This document shows positions 1 through 13,200 of a stretch of 64,000 bases of DNA, in pieces. A program made the translations under genes and the position numbers. This DNA comes from Zopfochytrium polystomum. Lineage: Eukaryota > Chytridiomycota > Chytridiomycetes > Chytridiales > Chytridiaceae. The stretch is taken from contig JAIVFJ010000005.1 in NCBI GenBank assembly GCA_025765615.1, positions 124,001 to 188,000 on the forward strand, written 5' to 3'. The first letter of the stretch is position 1. Each line of letters begins with the position of its first letter. The notes beneath the pieces are model-generated. The model searched no databases. It was not told the DNA's origin and saw nothing but the letters and a program-made list of their open reading frames with translations.

Positions 1-27
1 ATTTTCTGTTTTTGGAAACGCCTGCCA

Positions 28-1662
28 ATGTTTGCTCGGACTTGTTCCCGTCACCACTCTCCTGTGACGCATGCAACGACGTCATGCTCGGCTCGACGAC
101 CGCCTCTGCTCTTCTCCGACTCCTTTGCAACGGCCCGACTCATGAAGAGCACCACTACCACTGCAGCAAAGCTGCTGCCGCCCTCCCCATGCTCCAGCAG
201 AAACCTGCCACGGTTTTCTTCTCGCAGCATCCTGCCTACCCGGCCACTGGCCATGATCAGCACAGAAGGGCCACGGAAACAGCAACAGCCCGTAATTCTC
301 GGCGACTCCAACGTCGCCAGCAACGCCGGTGGTGCAAACGTGCGCATTCTGTTTGCTCCCGGGATCACTGGCACATACAGTCTTCTCTGGCTCCGGGACA
401 ACTGTCAGTGTCCACGGTGCGTCCACCCCGAGAACAGGCAGAAGCTGCACTCCTCGGCGGACGTTTCTGGCTCGGCCTCTGCAAAGTCCATTGCGATCAT
501 CGATGGTAGTGCTGCGAGCGCACCGGCCGCCGGCCCTGTTCTTCGAATCGAGTGGGCGGCGGGTTCGTTGCGGCACGATCAGTCGGGTCACGTGACCGAA
601 GTGCCTCTTCTTTGGCTGGTCCAGACCACCCGACACCCGTCGACCCACCCGGCGCTCGCCGATTCGTCGGAGGTTGGCGCGGGGCAATCCAGCGCGCCGA
701 TTATTTGGGACGCAGCGATGGTTGGGCGAGCGCCAGGACTGTCGCAACCATATGCGGAGTTTATGGAGACCGAGAGCGGCCTCTGGGCGGTCGTGCAGCA
801 GCTCCACCGTTTCGGCCTCTGCTTTCTCCGAGGCGTGCCCACAGAGGACAAAGCGGTAGAAAAGGTTGCGCGCCGATTTGGTTGTATCCGGGAGACCTTC
901 TACGGGACGTCATGGGACGTAAAAAGCGTTCCACAGGCCAGGAACATCGCGTACACGGCTTTGGATCTGGGGCTGCACATGGACCTTTTGTGAGTAATCG
1001 TGACGAATTTCATTTGGTGGCGCCTGATCCTTTGCTCCCCAGGTACTTTGAGGCGCCGCCGGGACTTCAGTTTCTGCACAGCTTGAAAAACTCTGTAACG
1101 GGTGAGTATCACCAATTAGTGAAACCCTGTATTTTTGTGATTCTATCTCTTCGACTTGCTGCCTTTGCGAAACTCATTTTCCTCTTTCGTGTCAGGTGGA
1201 GAGTCCATTTTTATGGACTCTTTCAGAGCGGTCCAGATTCTGCGCTCTCAGCATCCTCAAGATTACGAAATTCTCAAGCGTGTGCCGGTGACTTTCCACT
1301 ACCAAAACGACGGACATTCAATGCGCTTCCGTCGGCCAACGATCAGTGACGACGACCCAACTGATGGTCTCAAAGTGTATTACTCTCCGCCATTCCAGGG
1401 CCCTCTGGAGATCGAGGACCCGAACGATGTGGGGCCATTTTACAGCGCGTTCCAGCGATTCGCGGATATCCTCGAGTCGCCAGGGCTCGTGTATCGAACG
1501 CGACTGGAGCCGGGAGACTGCGCCGTCTTCCTGAATCGCCGAGTGCTCCACGGACGCGCCGAGTTTGACCCAGCGTCTGGGGAGCGGCACTTCAAGGGAA
1601 CTTACGTTGACATTGACGACTTCAAGGATCGCTTTAATGTTTTGTCCGCGAAGGCTGTTTGA
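28..1662 (+). CDS. gamma-butyrobetaine / trimethyllysine dioxygenase-like (TauD fold), mitochondrial
   Basis: Three exons (28-989, 1043-1101, 1196-1662) joined by GT-AG introns give a 495-residue protein with consistent phases. The N-terminus is Arg/Ser-rich with few acidic residues, as in a mitochondrial presequence. A Cys-containing N-terminal domain follows (WLRDNCQCPRC, near residue 120). The 2-oxoglutarate/Fe(II) dioxygenase core then shows the H-x-D iron pair (HMDLLYF, spanning the first intron), the family motif GGESIFMDSF after the second intron, and the distal His and 2-oxoglutarate-binding region (RRVLHGRAEF ... HFKGTYVD). Enzymes of this family hydroxylate gamma-butyrobetaine or trimethyllysine in carnitine synthesis. 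The motifs do not separate the two activities for me, although the spacing resembles BBOX1. The ATG at 28 is the first in frame; the window edge could hide an upstream exon. Confidence 0.85.
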
Positions 1663-1805
1663 AAAAAGGAACGCGGGGTAGCTACTTTTTTGTCTTGCGT
1701 CTTCGGACGCAACTTTTTCGTTTTTTCGGACGGCCATGTGTGGGAAGAAAAACGAGAAAAAAGGAAACGAGCAGATGGAGCCACAAAAAAAGGGCACAAT
1801 CTGAC

Positions 1806-4676
1806 ATGTCCTTTGTTTTCAACCCGCACCTCGCCTTCGATCGGGCCGTCTCGTCGGTTGACGACACCCTCGGCCAGTTGGCGCGAATTCTACTGCTCGA
1901 GAGCGCAGGCAGTTTCGACCGCGGCGGCGCAAATCCTTCCGTTTTTGGGGCTCCAGAAGCTCACGGCATCTCTCGGACGAGGAAGCGCAAGCTTCTGGAG
2001 GCGAAGGGAAGTGGGAAGGCTCACCAAAGGGCCCGCCAGCAGCATCATCATCATAGAGGGGGCTATGACGACGAGGACAATGACAGTGACGTCGACGACG
2101 GCTCCCATGATCATGATCTAGACACCAGAGGTGCTGACGTGGTAAGTTTCTCTCGCTTTCCCTGTTTATCGTACTTTCGCCTGAACAGAAAGCAGACCAC
2201 AAGGTTGACGGATGGAGATCACACAGGAGCAGCAGAGCAAAACCCCGCTGCGCTTGCGGCGCGCGCCACGAGCTTACTTTTAAACAATGGTCGAATGGCG
2301 GGGGGCTTATGGTGGTTCAACAGGAACGGATGGAGGCTCGCAAGCGAAGTGTTTCAACGCCGAATTCCCACGAGCACAAAGTTGACGGACGATGGAGCGT
2401 CACCTTCAGTGCAAATATCGGGCGCACTCGATTCCATTGGTCCAACCCTTCCACAGGCACGAGATGACGCGCGCGCGTGGTTGAAGGTGATCGAGAAGGC
2501 CGCTGGTAACAAACGACAGGCGACCCGTTACGTTGTCTTGGAGGCGGCGTGGTCGAATATTCGATTGGGACTCGTAGAGGAGGGATATCAAGTTGCGTCG
2601 AGGTAATTTACGATGGGACACCGCGCACGTCTTAACCTGGTTTTTGAAAAGATGCGTCCAAGTCGCTCCTTACAGTGAAGATTCGTACTTTCTGGGATGC
2701 GTAGCTGTTTTGGCGACCATGGTTTGGATCACAAAAGTCATTGCGAACAAGCGAGAGACTTCAGAGAGCGTAAAATTCCGCTGGGATCCGGACTTCTGTG
2801 AGTATATGAATAGACTAGCATACCGAGTGGACGATTACTAATCTATGCTGTATCTGCCTCCAATTCTCTTTGCCAACACCTTCACAGTCAGCGAGGGCGA
2901 CTTCGCGCTCATATTTTACCGTGACGCAACCATAAACTTCGACGCATCGAACAGAGCCGCTGGCGGATTTCAAAATGACTTTTTCGTTCTCCTGTATTCC
3001 AAGGTGTAGCAACTTGCGCGCGAATGTTCAATCAACTCCACGCTAAATCGATGACACTTGATTTCGCTCCAAACCATGGGTAAATATAACGTACGTGATT
3101 GAATTCGGGCACATAGCTATTGAGTGTCAAAAAGGATTTTACCGGACTGAGAGCTCTTTTAATGACGTTTCGAGAGCGCGCACCAAAGAACCCCAACGCT
3201 CACAGGTATGAGAGGAATGCCCTTGTTACCAAAACATTAACCTGAAAGACACCACTAGATATTTGCTTGAATCTTTTCAGAGAGGCGAAATCGAAGATAA
3301 GGAGCAAGAGTGGCCGAGGGTAGCCGAGACGCTTTTGGAAAAAGATCGGGCATGCGACCCTCTGCTGGCGTTAGTTCCACTGTGTGAAGCATGGGAAAGT
3401 AAGTGTTCCCGTTTGGATAAGTGCTGATCACTGTCATTGAAACTAAGCTTGCTAGACCATCCAATGGTGGACGGTGAGACAAAGTCGCGGCAAATCGTGG
3501 AGCTGATTTCACTGCACCTTGATGTCGCGCATGGGGACAAGTGGTGTTGGGAAACGCTGGCTTATCATGTTCTAACAATGAAGTAGGACGAGAACGTGTG
3601 GCTGCATTACCCCTTTTCTTGACCGAACTTTTATTTTTCTACTCTAGGAATCACGATGAGCAAGGACACGATCTGTTTTGGGAAAGTAGGAGACGATGGT
3701 GGCTCTCGTTTCACGCACAGTTTCGCGGATACCGCGGCGACTTGACCGAATGTGAAACAGAAGGTTCGTCCTCTTTGAATGGAGATTTCCACAGTCAAAC
3801 CCGCCGAAAAGGCACAACGTTTCTAACGCCTCGATTTTTGAAACAGTGACCGAGACCCAACTATTCAAGTGCCTCGCATTAAGCCGCATCTTTGGTCCGA
3901 GCCAGCAATATTTGCACATCTTCCCAATATTGTGGTTCCGCCACATGCCTCGAGAGACGCTGGCACCGCGACGGCGGGCAGTCGTCGCAACTGTATGCGC
4001 GGGGCTGCAAACTCTTGGAGTTCGTGCCGAAGATGTTTTTGGGGAGGACAACTGGTGGATGTCGACAGACGGAGACAGGCCCGATGAAGGGGAAGGTGGT
4101 GAGGACAAGGACGAGGCAGAGTCGGCGACGGAGAAGGAGGAGGAGGACGATGCGGCCGGTCAAGAAGAGAGCGGCGTGCGGACAGCGAAACCGGCCGCAC
4201 GAGAATCGCCGCTGCTGTTTTCACCGTCGCCACCGCCATCTTCGCCGTCAGGTCTCTCGCAGGGTATTCTCACGCAAGCCGCACCAAAGGCCGTGGTGAG
4301 CGCAAATCGTCCGTCGGGGCTGTTGGACAGCGACGACGACGACGACGACGTGCCGTTGCAAATGCGTCAACGCCAGGCTTCTGTTTCGGCATCCCGTGGG
4401 TCCACAAGTTCGCACAGGGGACAAGCGAGATGGCCGCCGCCTGTGATGGTGGGACCGCCAATCGGAATGCCGGAACTCGGGCCGACCGATTGGAACAGCA
4501 GTGTTGAGAGTCTATGGGCCCTTCGTTACGCAACGCAGAGTGACTCGGAGTCAGACGGGGACCTGGCCGTACTTCCACCGAAAAGGAAACGTACGAAACC
4601 GGTGCCAGGTCGTGGTCGAGGTCGACCGCGAAGACTTAAAGTCCACGTGGACAAAGAAGATGCGGCAGAGTCCTAG
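1806..4676 (+). CDS. TAF1A-like RNA polymerase I core-factor subunit with acidic C-terminus and AT-hook
   Basis: Proposed exons: 1806-2141, 2193-2602, 2652-2797, 2888-3003, 3117-3205, 3283-3398, 3456-3582, 3648-3763, 3847-4676, about 761 residues with consistent phases. The first intron boundary is uncertain: the frame stays open through it, and an acceptor at 2192 or 2195 keeps it. The middle is helical and repeat-like. The stretches KNPNAH (3180-3205) and W-E-S-R-R-R-W-W-x-x-F-H (3670-3710) resemble, from memory, the NPNAH and W-x-SR-x-x-WW-x-x-FH stretches of human TAF1A, in the same order. TAF1A belongs to SL1, which recruits Pol I to rDNA promoters. The last 200 residues are acidic and Ser/Pro-rich and end in an AT-hook (GRGRGRPRR), which I do not associate with TAF1A. 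Domain-level assignment is moderate; exon ends are inferred. Confidence 0.5.
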
Positions 4677-5069
4677 GCTCGGCGCCTTCTCAATAAGGTG
4701 ACTTTGGGGCTGTGGCAATTCCTTGCAAATATAACCGCATCCACATAAAAGCATCAGTCTGGCCCGACACTCGCTCGAGCCACGAAGGGTTGGAGTTCAA
4801 AACTGTGCATGTGGTCCCTGTATTTGACCTGATGATTTGATGATTGATGATGACTGGGCGCCCAGTTCATTTGGTTTCCAGGTAGCGCATCACTCGTGGA
4901 CGCCACCGCGTTTTTTGTTTTTTGGTTTCTGTCCAAAGCCTGGATCTGGAGACAGAGAGAGGAGTGAGAGAGATGGAGACAAAATACAATCTTTAAAAAG
5001 ACAAATGGAAAAAGTGTGGGAGAAAAAAGACTTCATTCTTCCCTCCTTTGCCCCTGGCCCACACGCCCA
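4677..5069. other. intergenic spacer, nothing recognised
   Basis: This lies between the stop of the TAF1A-like gene and the ATG of the SPFH gene. It is AT-richer than the flanks with short purine runs near 4945-5040. It presumably holds the 3' UTR of one gene and the promoter of the next. I see no RNA gene and no repeat of note. Confidence 0.5.
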
Positions 5070-7015
5070 ATGTCTTCCTCGTCGTCGTCCAAAGGCAGCA
5101 AATACCAAGTTCTCGCATCGACCGAGTCCACGACGACGGCAACAACTTACACAGGGCCGACGGGGCCTAGGCCCATTGATCCCATCCATGGCCCATCGTC
5201 CGCGCTCACCACAAAGTCGGCGCTCGCGGCTGCCGCGTCTGCACCGCATTACGACGGCACGGACGACTGGACCATTCCGCCGACCGTGCTCCGTCACGAG
5301 TACTTTGTCGAGGTCACCAGGTCCCTGGCCGATGCCCTCGAGGAGCTCAACAGCCGCATGATTGCGAAAAACGACCATCGCCTTATCACAAAGAAGCCGC
5401 AGCGCGCATTCGGCGGCAAGACGGTTCCGGCCGGCTTTGTAAGTGCCAGCAAAGGAGGGGGGGGGTTCACATCGTGAGGTTGTAATTGCATGAAGACAGA
5501 CTGCGCCACATCCCTTTACTGAGCCAAGTTTTCTCCCTAGATTGGAGTTTGGGCGCGCAACGGTCGACCCGTTATCGCCCTTCGCAACGGCAACTACGTT
5601 AGTCCACCTTTTTGTGATAATTGATTCATCAGTTCGCTCACTGACTCTACCAAACCGTGCAGTGGAACTTTTCTTTCCGTCACTCGTGGAAGGGCAGATT
5701 TGACCTCACTACGCCCATAGACTGTCTTGGTCTCACCACGGTCCTGGTCGGCCAATCCGAGGCCGCGGTTGTCCTCGACCCCTCCAACCGCGTTTTTATC
5801 GTTCGCAACAGCGGATTCGCAGCCTACGGCGCTCAAGGCCGCTTCCGCGTGGTCGCCATAGTCGACACCCTGAACCTCGGAAACGAGCACGCGTACTACG
5901 AAGACAACGACCGCACCAACGGTCGCATCCTCGGCTGGAAACGCGATGTGACCATCACCATCAAGAGCGAATCGGGCCCCACGCAGATCACGCTTGCGAC
6001 CTTTTTCCTGGTGCCGGCGAACAACACGCTGATCCTTCAGCGCGGCAACGAGCTGATGGTGCTCAAGGCGGGCCAGCACGTCATCACGAACCCAAACACG
6101 TCGTTCCGCGGGTTCCTGACGCTCGGCGAGCGACAAACAACGTTCAAAACCCAACCGGCGTACACCGTCGAGGGCGTCCCCGTCATCCTCCGGGTCAATC
6201 TGCGCTACCAGATCCAGGACCCGCTCCTCCTGACCGCCCACTACGACGGCCCGCTGCAGGCCCTGTCCAATCCGGCCCAGTCTGCCGTCAACTCGGTCGT
6301 CTCGCGGCTGTCGTACCAGCAGTTCATGCGCGCCAAGTCGATCGGCGGCGACGTGCCGGACCACCACCTCGAAACGTGGCTCGAGTCGTTCAAGACAGAG
6401 TGCTTGCGGGATCTGAGGGAGCAGGCGGTCACGTACGGCATCATCGTTCACAGCTTTGATGTGCTGGACCGCGAGCTCGAGGGCGCGCTCGGCCGCGACT
6501 TGGAGCTGCAGTCGGAGCAGGTTCTGCGGAACCAGATGCAGGCGACGCAGATCGGACTGCAGAACCACATAATGACAGAAACGCAAAAGGGCAAGCTGGC
6601 TACTGCGCAGGTCGAAGCCGAGCAGCGAAAAACCATCGCTGACACGGATTATTACGTCGCAACGAAGAAGTCGGATGCGGCGTACTACGAGGTTCTTAAG
6701 CAAGCGGAAGCCGAGGCAGAATCTTCGGCCTTGCGCACCGCCCAAGAGGCCAAAAATATTTTGGCGCTTGCCGAGGCGAAGGCAAGGGAGGTGCAAGTGC
6801 TGGCCAAAGCGTACGGTGATGTGCCTGATGGCCACGCTCAGCGTATGCAGCTCTCGCAGTTTGAGGTGGAGAAAAGAAGAGTCCTGCCCAAGAGCACCAT
6901 CTACTTCGAGGGTGAAGCACGAGGCCTTTCGCAGTCCGGAGTTGTAAGCGGCTTCGAAACGGGTGCTGGTTGGGCACTGGGCCAGGGTACTGTTGCAGGG
7001 CGAACTTCGAAGTAA
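5070..7015 (+). CDS. SPFH/band-7 (prohibitin-like) domain protein
   Basis: Exons 5070-5438, 5541-5597 and 5663-7015 give 592 residues with consistent phases. The first ~70 residues are Ser/Thr-rich and disordered. The centre (roughly residues 140-430) reads as an SPFH/band-7 module: beta-rich segments (TLILQRGNELMVLKAGQHVI), a conserved mid-domain stretch (VPVILRVNLRYQI) and a junction helix rich in Ala and Asn. A long Ala/Glu/Lys helix follows (residues ~440-560, with repeated AEAE/AKA patterns), typical of the oligomerising coiled coil of stomatin, flotillin and prohibitin relatives. No transmembrane segment is evident, so membrane attachment, if any, would be peripheral. It does not look like a standard prohibitin or stomatin; fungal SPFH proteins of unknown role share this layout. 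It converges on the USP gene with a 213-bp gap. Confidence 0.7.
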
Positions 7016-7228
7016 AATTGAAAGTATTCAGTGCAGACTTCACAATCATTACTCAATTCATTCCCCGGCAATAAAACAAAGCCCCTCGCTTCGTCTCCAG
7101 GCCCGTTATTGTGTGCAATGCATGCAGTCGCATACCGCCAACCTGAACAAAGCAACACACACCAAGTTGAAGCTGTGAACAGAAGCACTTGGCAGAGAAG
7201 AAAGGTGAATCTAGTCAAAGGCCCCAAA

Positions 7229-10220
7229 TTACTTGGCAACATCTATCCGCTGATAAAAAAGAAGATACGCCTGAGCCTTCGAAACTTCATCCCATGAGGA
7301 GCCCCGTACACTTGTGTCCGAAATATAGAGCCACTCGGGATCCGCCGGTGCCCCGGCAGATCCCGCCGTCTCAAATGCGTCAGACAGGAATGCGGTGCGC
7401 CGCACGTATGCGACATAGTGGCCGCCAAAAAGGGAACCGGCGTGGACCACGATGCCGGTGAGCCGATACATTCCTTCGCTTGTCGTGCGCGTTGTTTCCG
7501 GCACGTCGAAAGTTTCGGCGGCCGAGTCACTGTCCTCGTCTCCTGCTTCTGAGCTCTCCTTTGGCGCTTCGATGTCGCCGTTGGCAACTTCGTCCGCTGG
7601 CAAATGTTGGGAAACATTGGAGCTTTCATTCTGCAGTGCTTCGTCCGATGACAGGGTGCCTTCGTTGGGATCGGAAGCGACTGACGTTGTAGTTTCTACC
7701 GAGGCAGCTGCGGATGACGGGTGCGTCGCAGAGGAAACCTCGGTTGGTGGCACCGACACGGCTGTTGCCATCTCCGCAGGGCTTGTCCTCCCCGATGATC
7801 TTGGTGTACGCCTGCTCTTTCTCTCTGCCTTTTCGACCACCTCTGCTGGGGATAGATACACACCCATGTCCAAAAACTCTCTGAACACGACATGTTCCTC
7901 AATTTTCTTAGTTCGTCCGTTTCCCGTTTGCTGAAATCGCTTCAGATGAACCACTAAGATTCTCGGAAACGAGTGAATGAGGTAGCGCTTGTAGCCTCGA
8001 GTGAGTATTACTGGTTTCTTCGGGGACGAAGACGAAGCAGCCGCAGTTCCAACTTGGTTCATCCTCGGGCTAGGAGTCCTAGCAGCTGAATTGTCTCGAA
8101 GAGGTACGACAAAGGAGGGTGGAACTACAGAAGAGTTTGAAATGGGTTTTCTGCTGTCATCAGTGACAACTTTCTTGTCGCCATCCTCATCGACTGGGGC
8201 CTCGGCCCCGCTCACTGAAACTGCCAAGCCCTTCGGTGCGGCGTAAACGACAGAGCCGCCCTCTGTTGCCTCTAAGCCCTCGTTCGTTTCTGCCGACGGT
8301 TCACCATTGTTGTCAGTAGATGCGGCGGGGAGGATCAGAGGCGAAAGTGGTCGGCTTTGCAAGCCGAAAAGAGAGGTGTGTGACGATGATCGCGACGCCG
8401 GCGCCAGGCGTGGGGTTTTATCAGAGTCCTTAAGCAGTCCGTTGCAGGCCTCGCACACGAGTTTGTTGTTTCCATCCAAAATATCCACGGACATGAAGCT
8501 CTGTAGGCATTTGCTAACGCTCAACTTTGCAGCTCCACCACTGTCGGACATTGCTGGCTCCAACTGCCGCAATAGTTTCTCAATAAGCTGATTTTTGGCA
8601 AGCTCCTCGGGGCTGGCGGCAAGGGCAGAAATTTCCGCTCCCCGCGACGGTGAAGGAAGGCGTGCTGATGTCGCACCCAATTTTGGCGACTTCCCGGCGT
8701 CAATTTTGAGGGATAGCGTGGAAAGACTATCAGCGAGCCCATCAAAACTCTTTCGCCGCCGTCGTGATGGACTTTGCGATCGTTCGGCGGTGGGACTCGA
8801 CGATCGGCTTAGTCGCGAAAAGGCTGAAAAAATTCCACTCTGTCCCCAATTAGAATGCCATTTCAGATGAGTAAGTGGTTGCTTACTGCTCGCTTTTCGT
8901 CATGAACAATTGGAACAGAGAGGTCCAGAAATTCTTCGAAACTGTAGGAGGCGTGTTTGCAGACATCGCAGACCACGATGCTGACCAGTTTGCCGCCAAA
9001 AATCTCGTCTGCGAACGTAACTTGGCCAGGCAGTGGCTTGCCTTTTGTATCCTTTTTCAACTGCTCCTCTTTAGCTCCGTCAACGAGACACCTCAGGAGT
9101 TCATGGCTATCCTGTTGCCTGAATGACTTGTAAACTTTGTATTTGTTTCCCAGCTGTGTGAAAAGGCCAGCGGGGTTAACAACGGTGTATTTCCCACACT
9201 GGGTCTGGGTCCGCATAACGTTTAGGAACTCAACGATAGCTGGAATATTGTATTAGCCACCGCTTGCGCACGAACGCCAGGATTATTTACATCTCGTGAG
9301 TGGTCGAGAGAGGTCAATTGTACTGAAAATGCCCAGTTTTGAGAGATCGTCCGCGTTTTTGGAGGCAAGAGCGAAGTCTTGCAATAGAGGCGAGTATGTC
9401 ATGCACTAAAAATGTTCGCGTCAAGTGGCGGCCTTTAAAACAATACGCAGCAATCTGTACCTGCATCACGCTGTTAAAAAAGCATGTGTTGCCCAAATTT
9501 TTCAGTCCAGGTGCCGCGATCGTCCCACTCTTGCCCTTCCCTCCTGAAGTCAACTTGCCCTTTGCTGTTGGTAACGGTGCTTTGTCCGCCGAAAATACTG
9601 GGGACCCTCCGACATTTCGCTTATGGTCGTTTACGAGAGCATGCACCTCTTTCAGCACTTGATTCCTGTCCCCGCTGGGGACGATGAAATCGTCACACGA
9701 GTAGCACCAGCAAGCCAGATTTTCAATCTGCAGGACAAGCATGTGCCTCGTCTCCTTTGAATGCGCCTCTGCGTGCTGGGCGTCGTTACGGCCGCAGTGG
9801 GTTGTGCCACATGCAAGGCAAAGCCAGATGATGGGTGGATCTTGCAGCTTTGTAGAGTTCTTCTTGCATACCTGATCAATTCAATACGAACGAAGCGGAA
9901 GTGGAATCAATAAACCGTCCGTCCAAAAGATCGCTGGGGATATGGAATACGATAATGAAAGCGATTGCCAGATCGCACGTCCTGCAATCGTTGGATTGCT
10001 CTCGTGTCAGTCAAACTGTCTGCACACTCACCAAGCAGTGCGGCTCGCCTGACTTCCAAGATTTGGCGATCCCTTTCTTCGTAGCGTCCACCTTCACCGA
10101 GACGCGAAGGTGGGGGCACTTCTGTATGAAGACTGGATCACCATCATCGTCCTCGCCGCCAGCCTGATCAACGTCGATAATCGATGGGATCGTGTCCGAC
10201 GGCTCGTCAACTCCCTCCAT
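7229..10220 (-). CDS. ubiquitin carboxyl-terminal hydrolase, USP16/USP45 type, with ZnF-UBP
   Basis: Five exons on the minus strand (10032-10220, 9461-9871, 9291-9405, 8887-9239, 7229-8839) give 892 residues with consistent phases. An N-terminal ZnF-UBP is split over exons 1-2 (CPHLRV, EPHCLVC, CLACGTTHCGR, H-x-x-x-ETRH, CWCYSCDDFIV). The USP core begins with the Cys box GLKNLGNTCFFNSVMQ at the end of exon 2. It continues with the QQDSHELLR box, FADEIFGGKLVS, a CxxC pair (VCDVC, CEAC) for the fingers, LVVHLKRFQ, and the His box GGHYVAYVRR with YLLFYQR at the end. All catalytic boxes are present. A long Ser/Pro/Glu-rich insert (~residues 400-560 and again before the His box) is disordered. USP16/45 relatives deubiquitinate histone H2A or repair factors; the substrate here is unknown. 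Only 74 bp separate its ATG from the arrestin stop upstream. Confidence 0.88.
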
Positions 10221-10294
10221 GAGCACCAGCACAATGAAAATCGATTGATCAAAAGAAAAACACTTTTTGAAGTCAAACAAAAACCCTTGGGAAA

Positions 10295-13200
10295 TCAAAC
10301 GAGCTCATAGACACCATCAACCAAAGCCCACTCGTCTTCATCCTCCTCGCGCTTCTTCTGACTCAAGCCTGAAACCTGCGGGGGGTTCGGTCTCCTAACA
10401 CTGGAGCCGTCAGATCTACCAGAGAAGACAGGAATGGGGGGAACAGGAACGGTCGGCACGCCATCTTGCAGCCCAGTTGTGGAGGCATAGTCGCGCTGCC
10501 GAGAGCGCGACCGACTGCTGCTGCTTCCAGCTTTGAGCGGTGAGCTCCGGCCCTGCTGAACAAACCGACCACGACTAGCGCCAGAATTCTCTGTTGTTTG
10601 TTCGGCCACAGCAGGCGGGTTCTGGTTTCCCGCGGCCAGAACAGCCGGCGAAACAGTAGGTGTGGCAGTCCACGTGGGACGGCTGCCTGAATCAGTTGCG
10701 GATGCGGTTGCCGGAAGAGGCGGTGGGGTTATACGGTTGACCTCCTCGGAAACAGCTGCTGGTGAGTGCTTCCGACTTGTTACAACCAAGACTCCGCTGC
10801 CGGCATTGGCTACCCGGGGTGCAGGAGATGGGTTTGAGCCTCTGCGGCCCTGACGTGCTGACGAGTAAGCAATTGATTGGCTTCGTTTGTGCGCGAAAAG
10901 TGGATTGCTGTCCATCGATGATCGACCCTCCACATGAGGCCGAACTAAAGTTGACGCTACAGTTGCTGGATTAGAGGGCGATGACCTTCCTGGGGCAGAG
11001 CGGGAAGACGTAGACCTGGACCCTGAAAATGTTCCCGCGGGTGTCGGCGAGTGAGCACCACGCAGGCGTTGCGCTGAAAGATGCTGTTGCATCTTGGAAA
11101 ACATGGATGATGACGGTGTGCTCGCGCCGCTGCTATGGGGGGAAACGATTGGAGTGGCAGTTGCAGATAGTCCGGCGCCATCCGTGGTTGAGTTCGCACT
11201 TTCAAGGGATACGGACGTGGGGCTCGGGCTGCGTTCCCGATTCCTTTCAGTACCTGGGCGCTGTTGAACAATCGGAATAGGCGACGGAGAGGAAACTGGG
11301 GGCACGGAGCTCCCGCTATTGGCTGCTGCAGGCGATGAACTCATTCGACGGTGCAGGACTAAAGCGGCGACAGAGTTGTAGGGAGCAACTGAGGTTGGCG
11401 AGGGAGGTGGAATAGTGCCGCTTGGGTCTGACAGTGCCCAAGGTACCCGCTGAGTCGAAATTGTCGCCCGCGACACGCCGGAGCCCAATCCAGTCGAGCG
11501 CATCATCATCTGGCCTGAATTGAACACCACTGTGGGTGATAGCGGAGACGAAGGCGAAAGCGGCGTGCGGGGAGAAACGGCAGTTGCCGGTTGCGTGGGC
11601 GATGGCGGAACATCAGACGAAGAACTTTGCTGAAACGAAGTGCGTGACGGTGTGCTGATAGGAGTCAATCCAGCTTCTGTGGACTGCGACGTGAACTTCG
11701 GGTTCGCAGATGAACTTAAAGATATGGATATAGCCGACTTCACCGCACCACGATCGACTTCCACTGTAACTGGGGCAAAGAGTGCACTGCTAGTGCTCTT
11801 TTCCACCACCGATGAAGGCGAAGCTGGTGGGGCAAAGAAAAAAGTGTTTGGGTACTTCGATCGGTCAAGCGGACTGGCAGTGTTCGTGGATGGGACTCTC
11901 CATGATCCGACAGCCGAATCTTGAGGAAATGAGCGAGACGACGGCTGTGGAACGGGAACCTCCCATTTGTCAAGTGATGAACCTGAGCCTTGTCGATCTC
12001 TGCTTGACGTAGAAGGCTCAACGGCAACGCTTGGGGGTTCACTTTCGTCTAGTTGGGTTACTGCCATATCGGGATGAACGCGTTCCACCGGTGCAGTATT
12101 TGCGCGATCCGCCAAGCTGTCAAAGTCCTCGTCGCCCAAAGTGTCCTCATCCGCCTCAAGTATGGAAATGGGAAGGTTTCGCTGATCCGAAGAAGGCCTT
12201 CGCGGTACAACAGGCCTCGGGGACGACGACTTCCTACCAGCCGATCCTGGACGGGGAGTGACATAACCAGGAGACTTTGAGCCATCCGACGTAGCTGATA
12301 ACAACGGTGGCGTTGCTGATCGTGGTAGGCTTGCTGTTAGAAGCGCCAACTGGTCACTTGTCATCCGTAAACGGAGGGGAAGTCCTTCGATCCAAGAAGA
12401 GCGCCGACGTGTGGACGGCGTGACAACAGCAAGGGGGATTTCGAAAAATATGCTGGGACCATCATATATTGCTGGATCCATGTCCAGCCTAAATACGATC
12501 TGGTGAGTCAATCGTAAATCCTTACTTCTCACAGTAGGGCGTGCATTCGTAATAGGGACTTGTGCGTTGAATTTGTACGGCAGTGCTCGAAGAGTTTGAG
12601 GAACCGCCAAAGGGAAATTCACCTCAGCGTGGCGTCCATGAGGGCTCAACGACTCGGTAATGTTGCGTTGCGAAGGGTCGACTGAGTATTTTGCTCCCTT
12701 GCCAAGGGCAGTTTCCATTTTGAACATGGTATTTTTGTCTTTGAAGCCACACCTAATCGCGATGAAACGTTAATAAAATAGCCCCACCACATCCTGACTA
12801 CTTACGAAAATGACTGCTTTTCTCTGACAAATATTTTCACCGACCTCAGCACTCCCAGGGCATCGTGGTGGATCGGTGTCAGCTCGGTGCTCATTGCAAT
12901 GCTTTCGTCCCCAACAAATGACTCTGCCGGCAGTGTCAAACGCATTCGGAATAAGCCCTCTGGGTCTTTTAAGACAACTTCCCGCATCGGAAAACCTTTC
13001 GGCCTCGTTCGAACGACGTTAATCGGTAGGATAGGGGACACAACATCCGGTGCCAAACCCTTCCGCGACATGCGCGCCCGAATAGTATACTCTATTTTGC
13101 CATAGCGTAGCTCGATCGACGGAGGTAGATTGCTTTGAAGAGGCAGCACAAAAGACCACTCGTGGTCTCCAACCGGGAAATCTTTCGCATCTAGCTCTGA

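Noticed and set aside
82..807. Long minus-strand open frame over the dioxygenase gene
   Set aside because: It is the shadow of a GC-rich coding exon; it has no family motif, and the + strand product is clearly a dioxygenase.
5594..6835. 413-codon minus-strand frame over the SPFH gene
   Set aside because: It is Arg/Leu/Val-rich without motifs and mirrors the codon bias of the real + strand exon.
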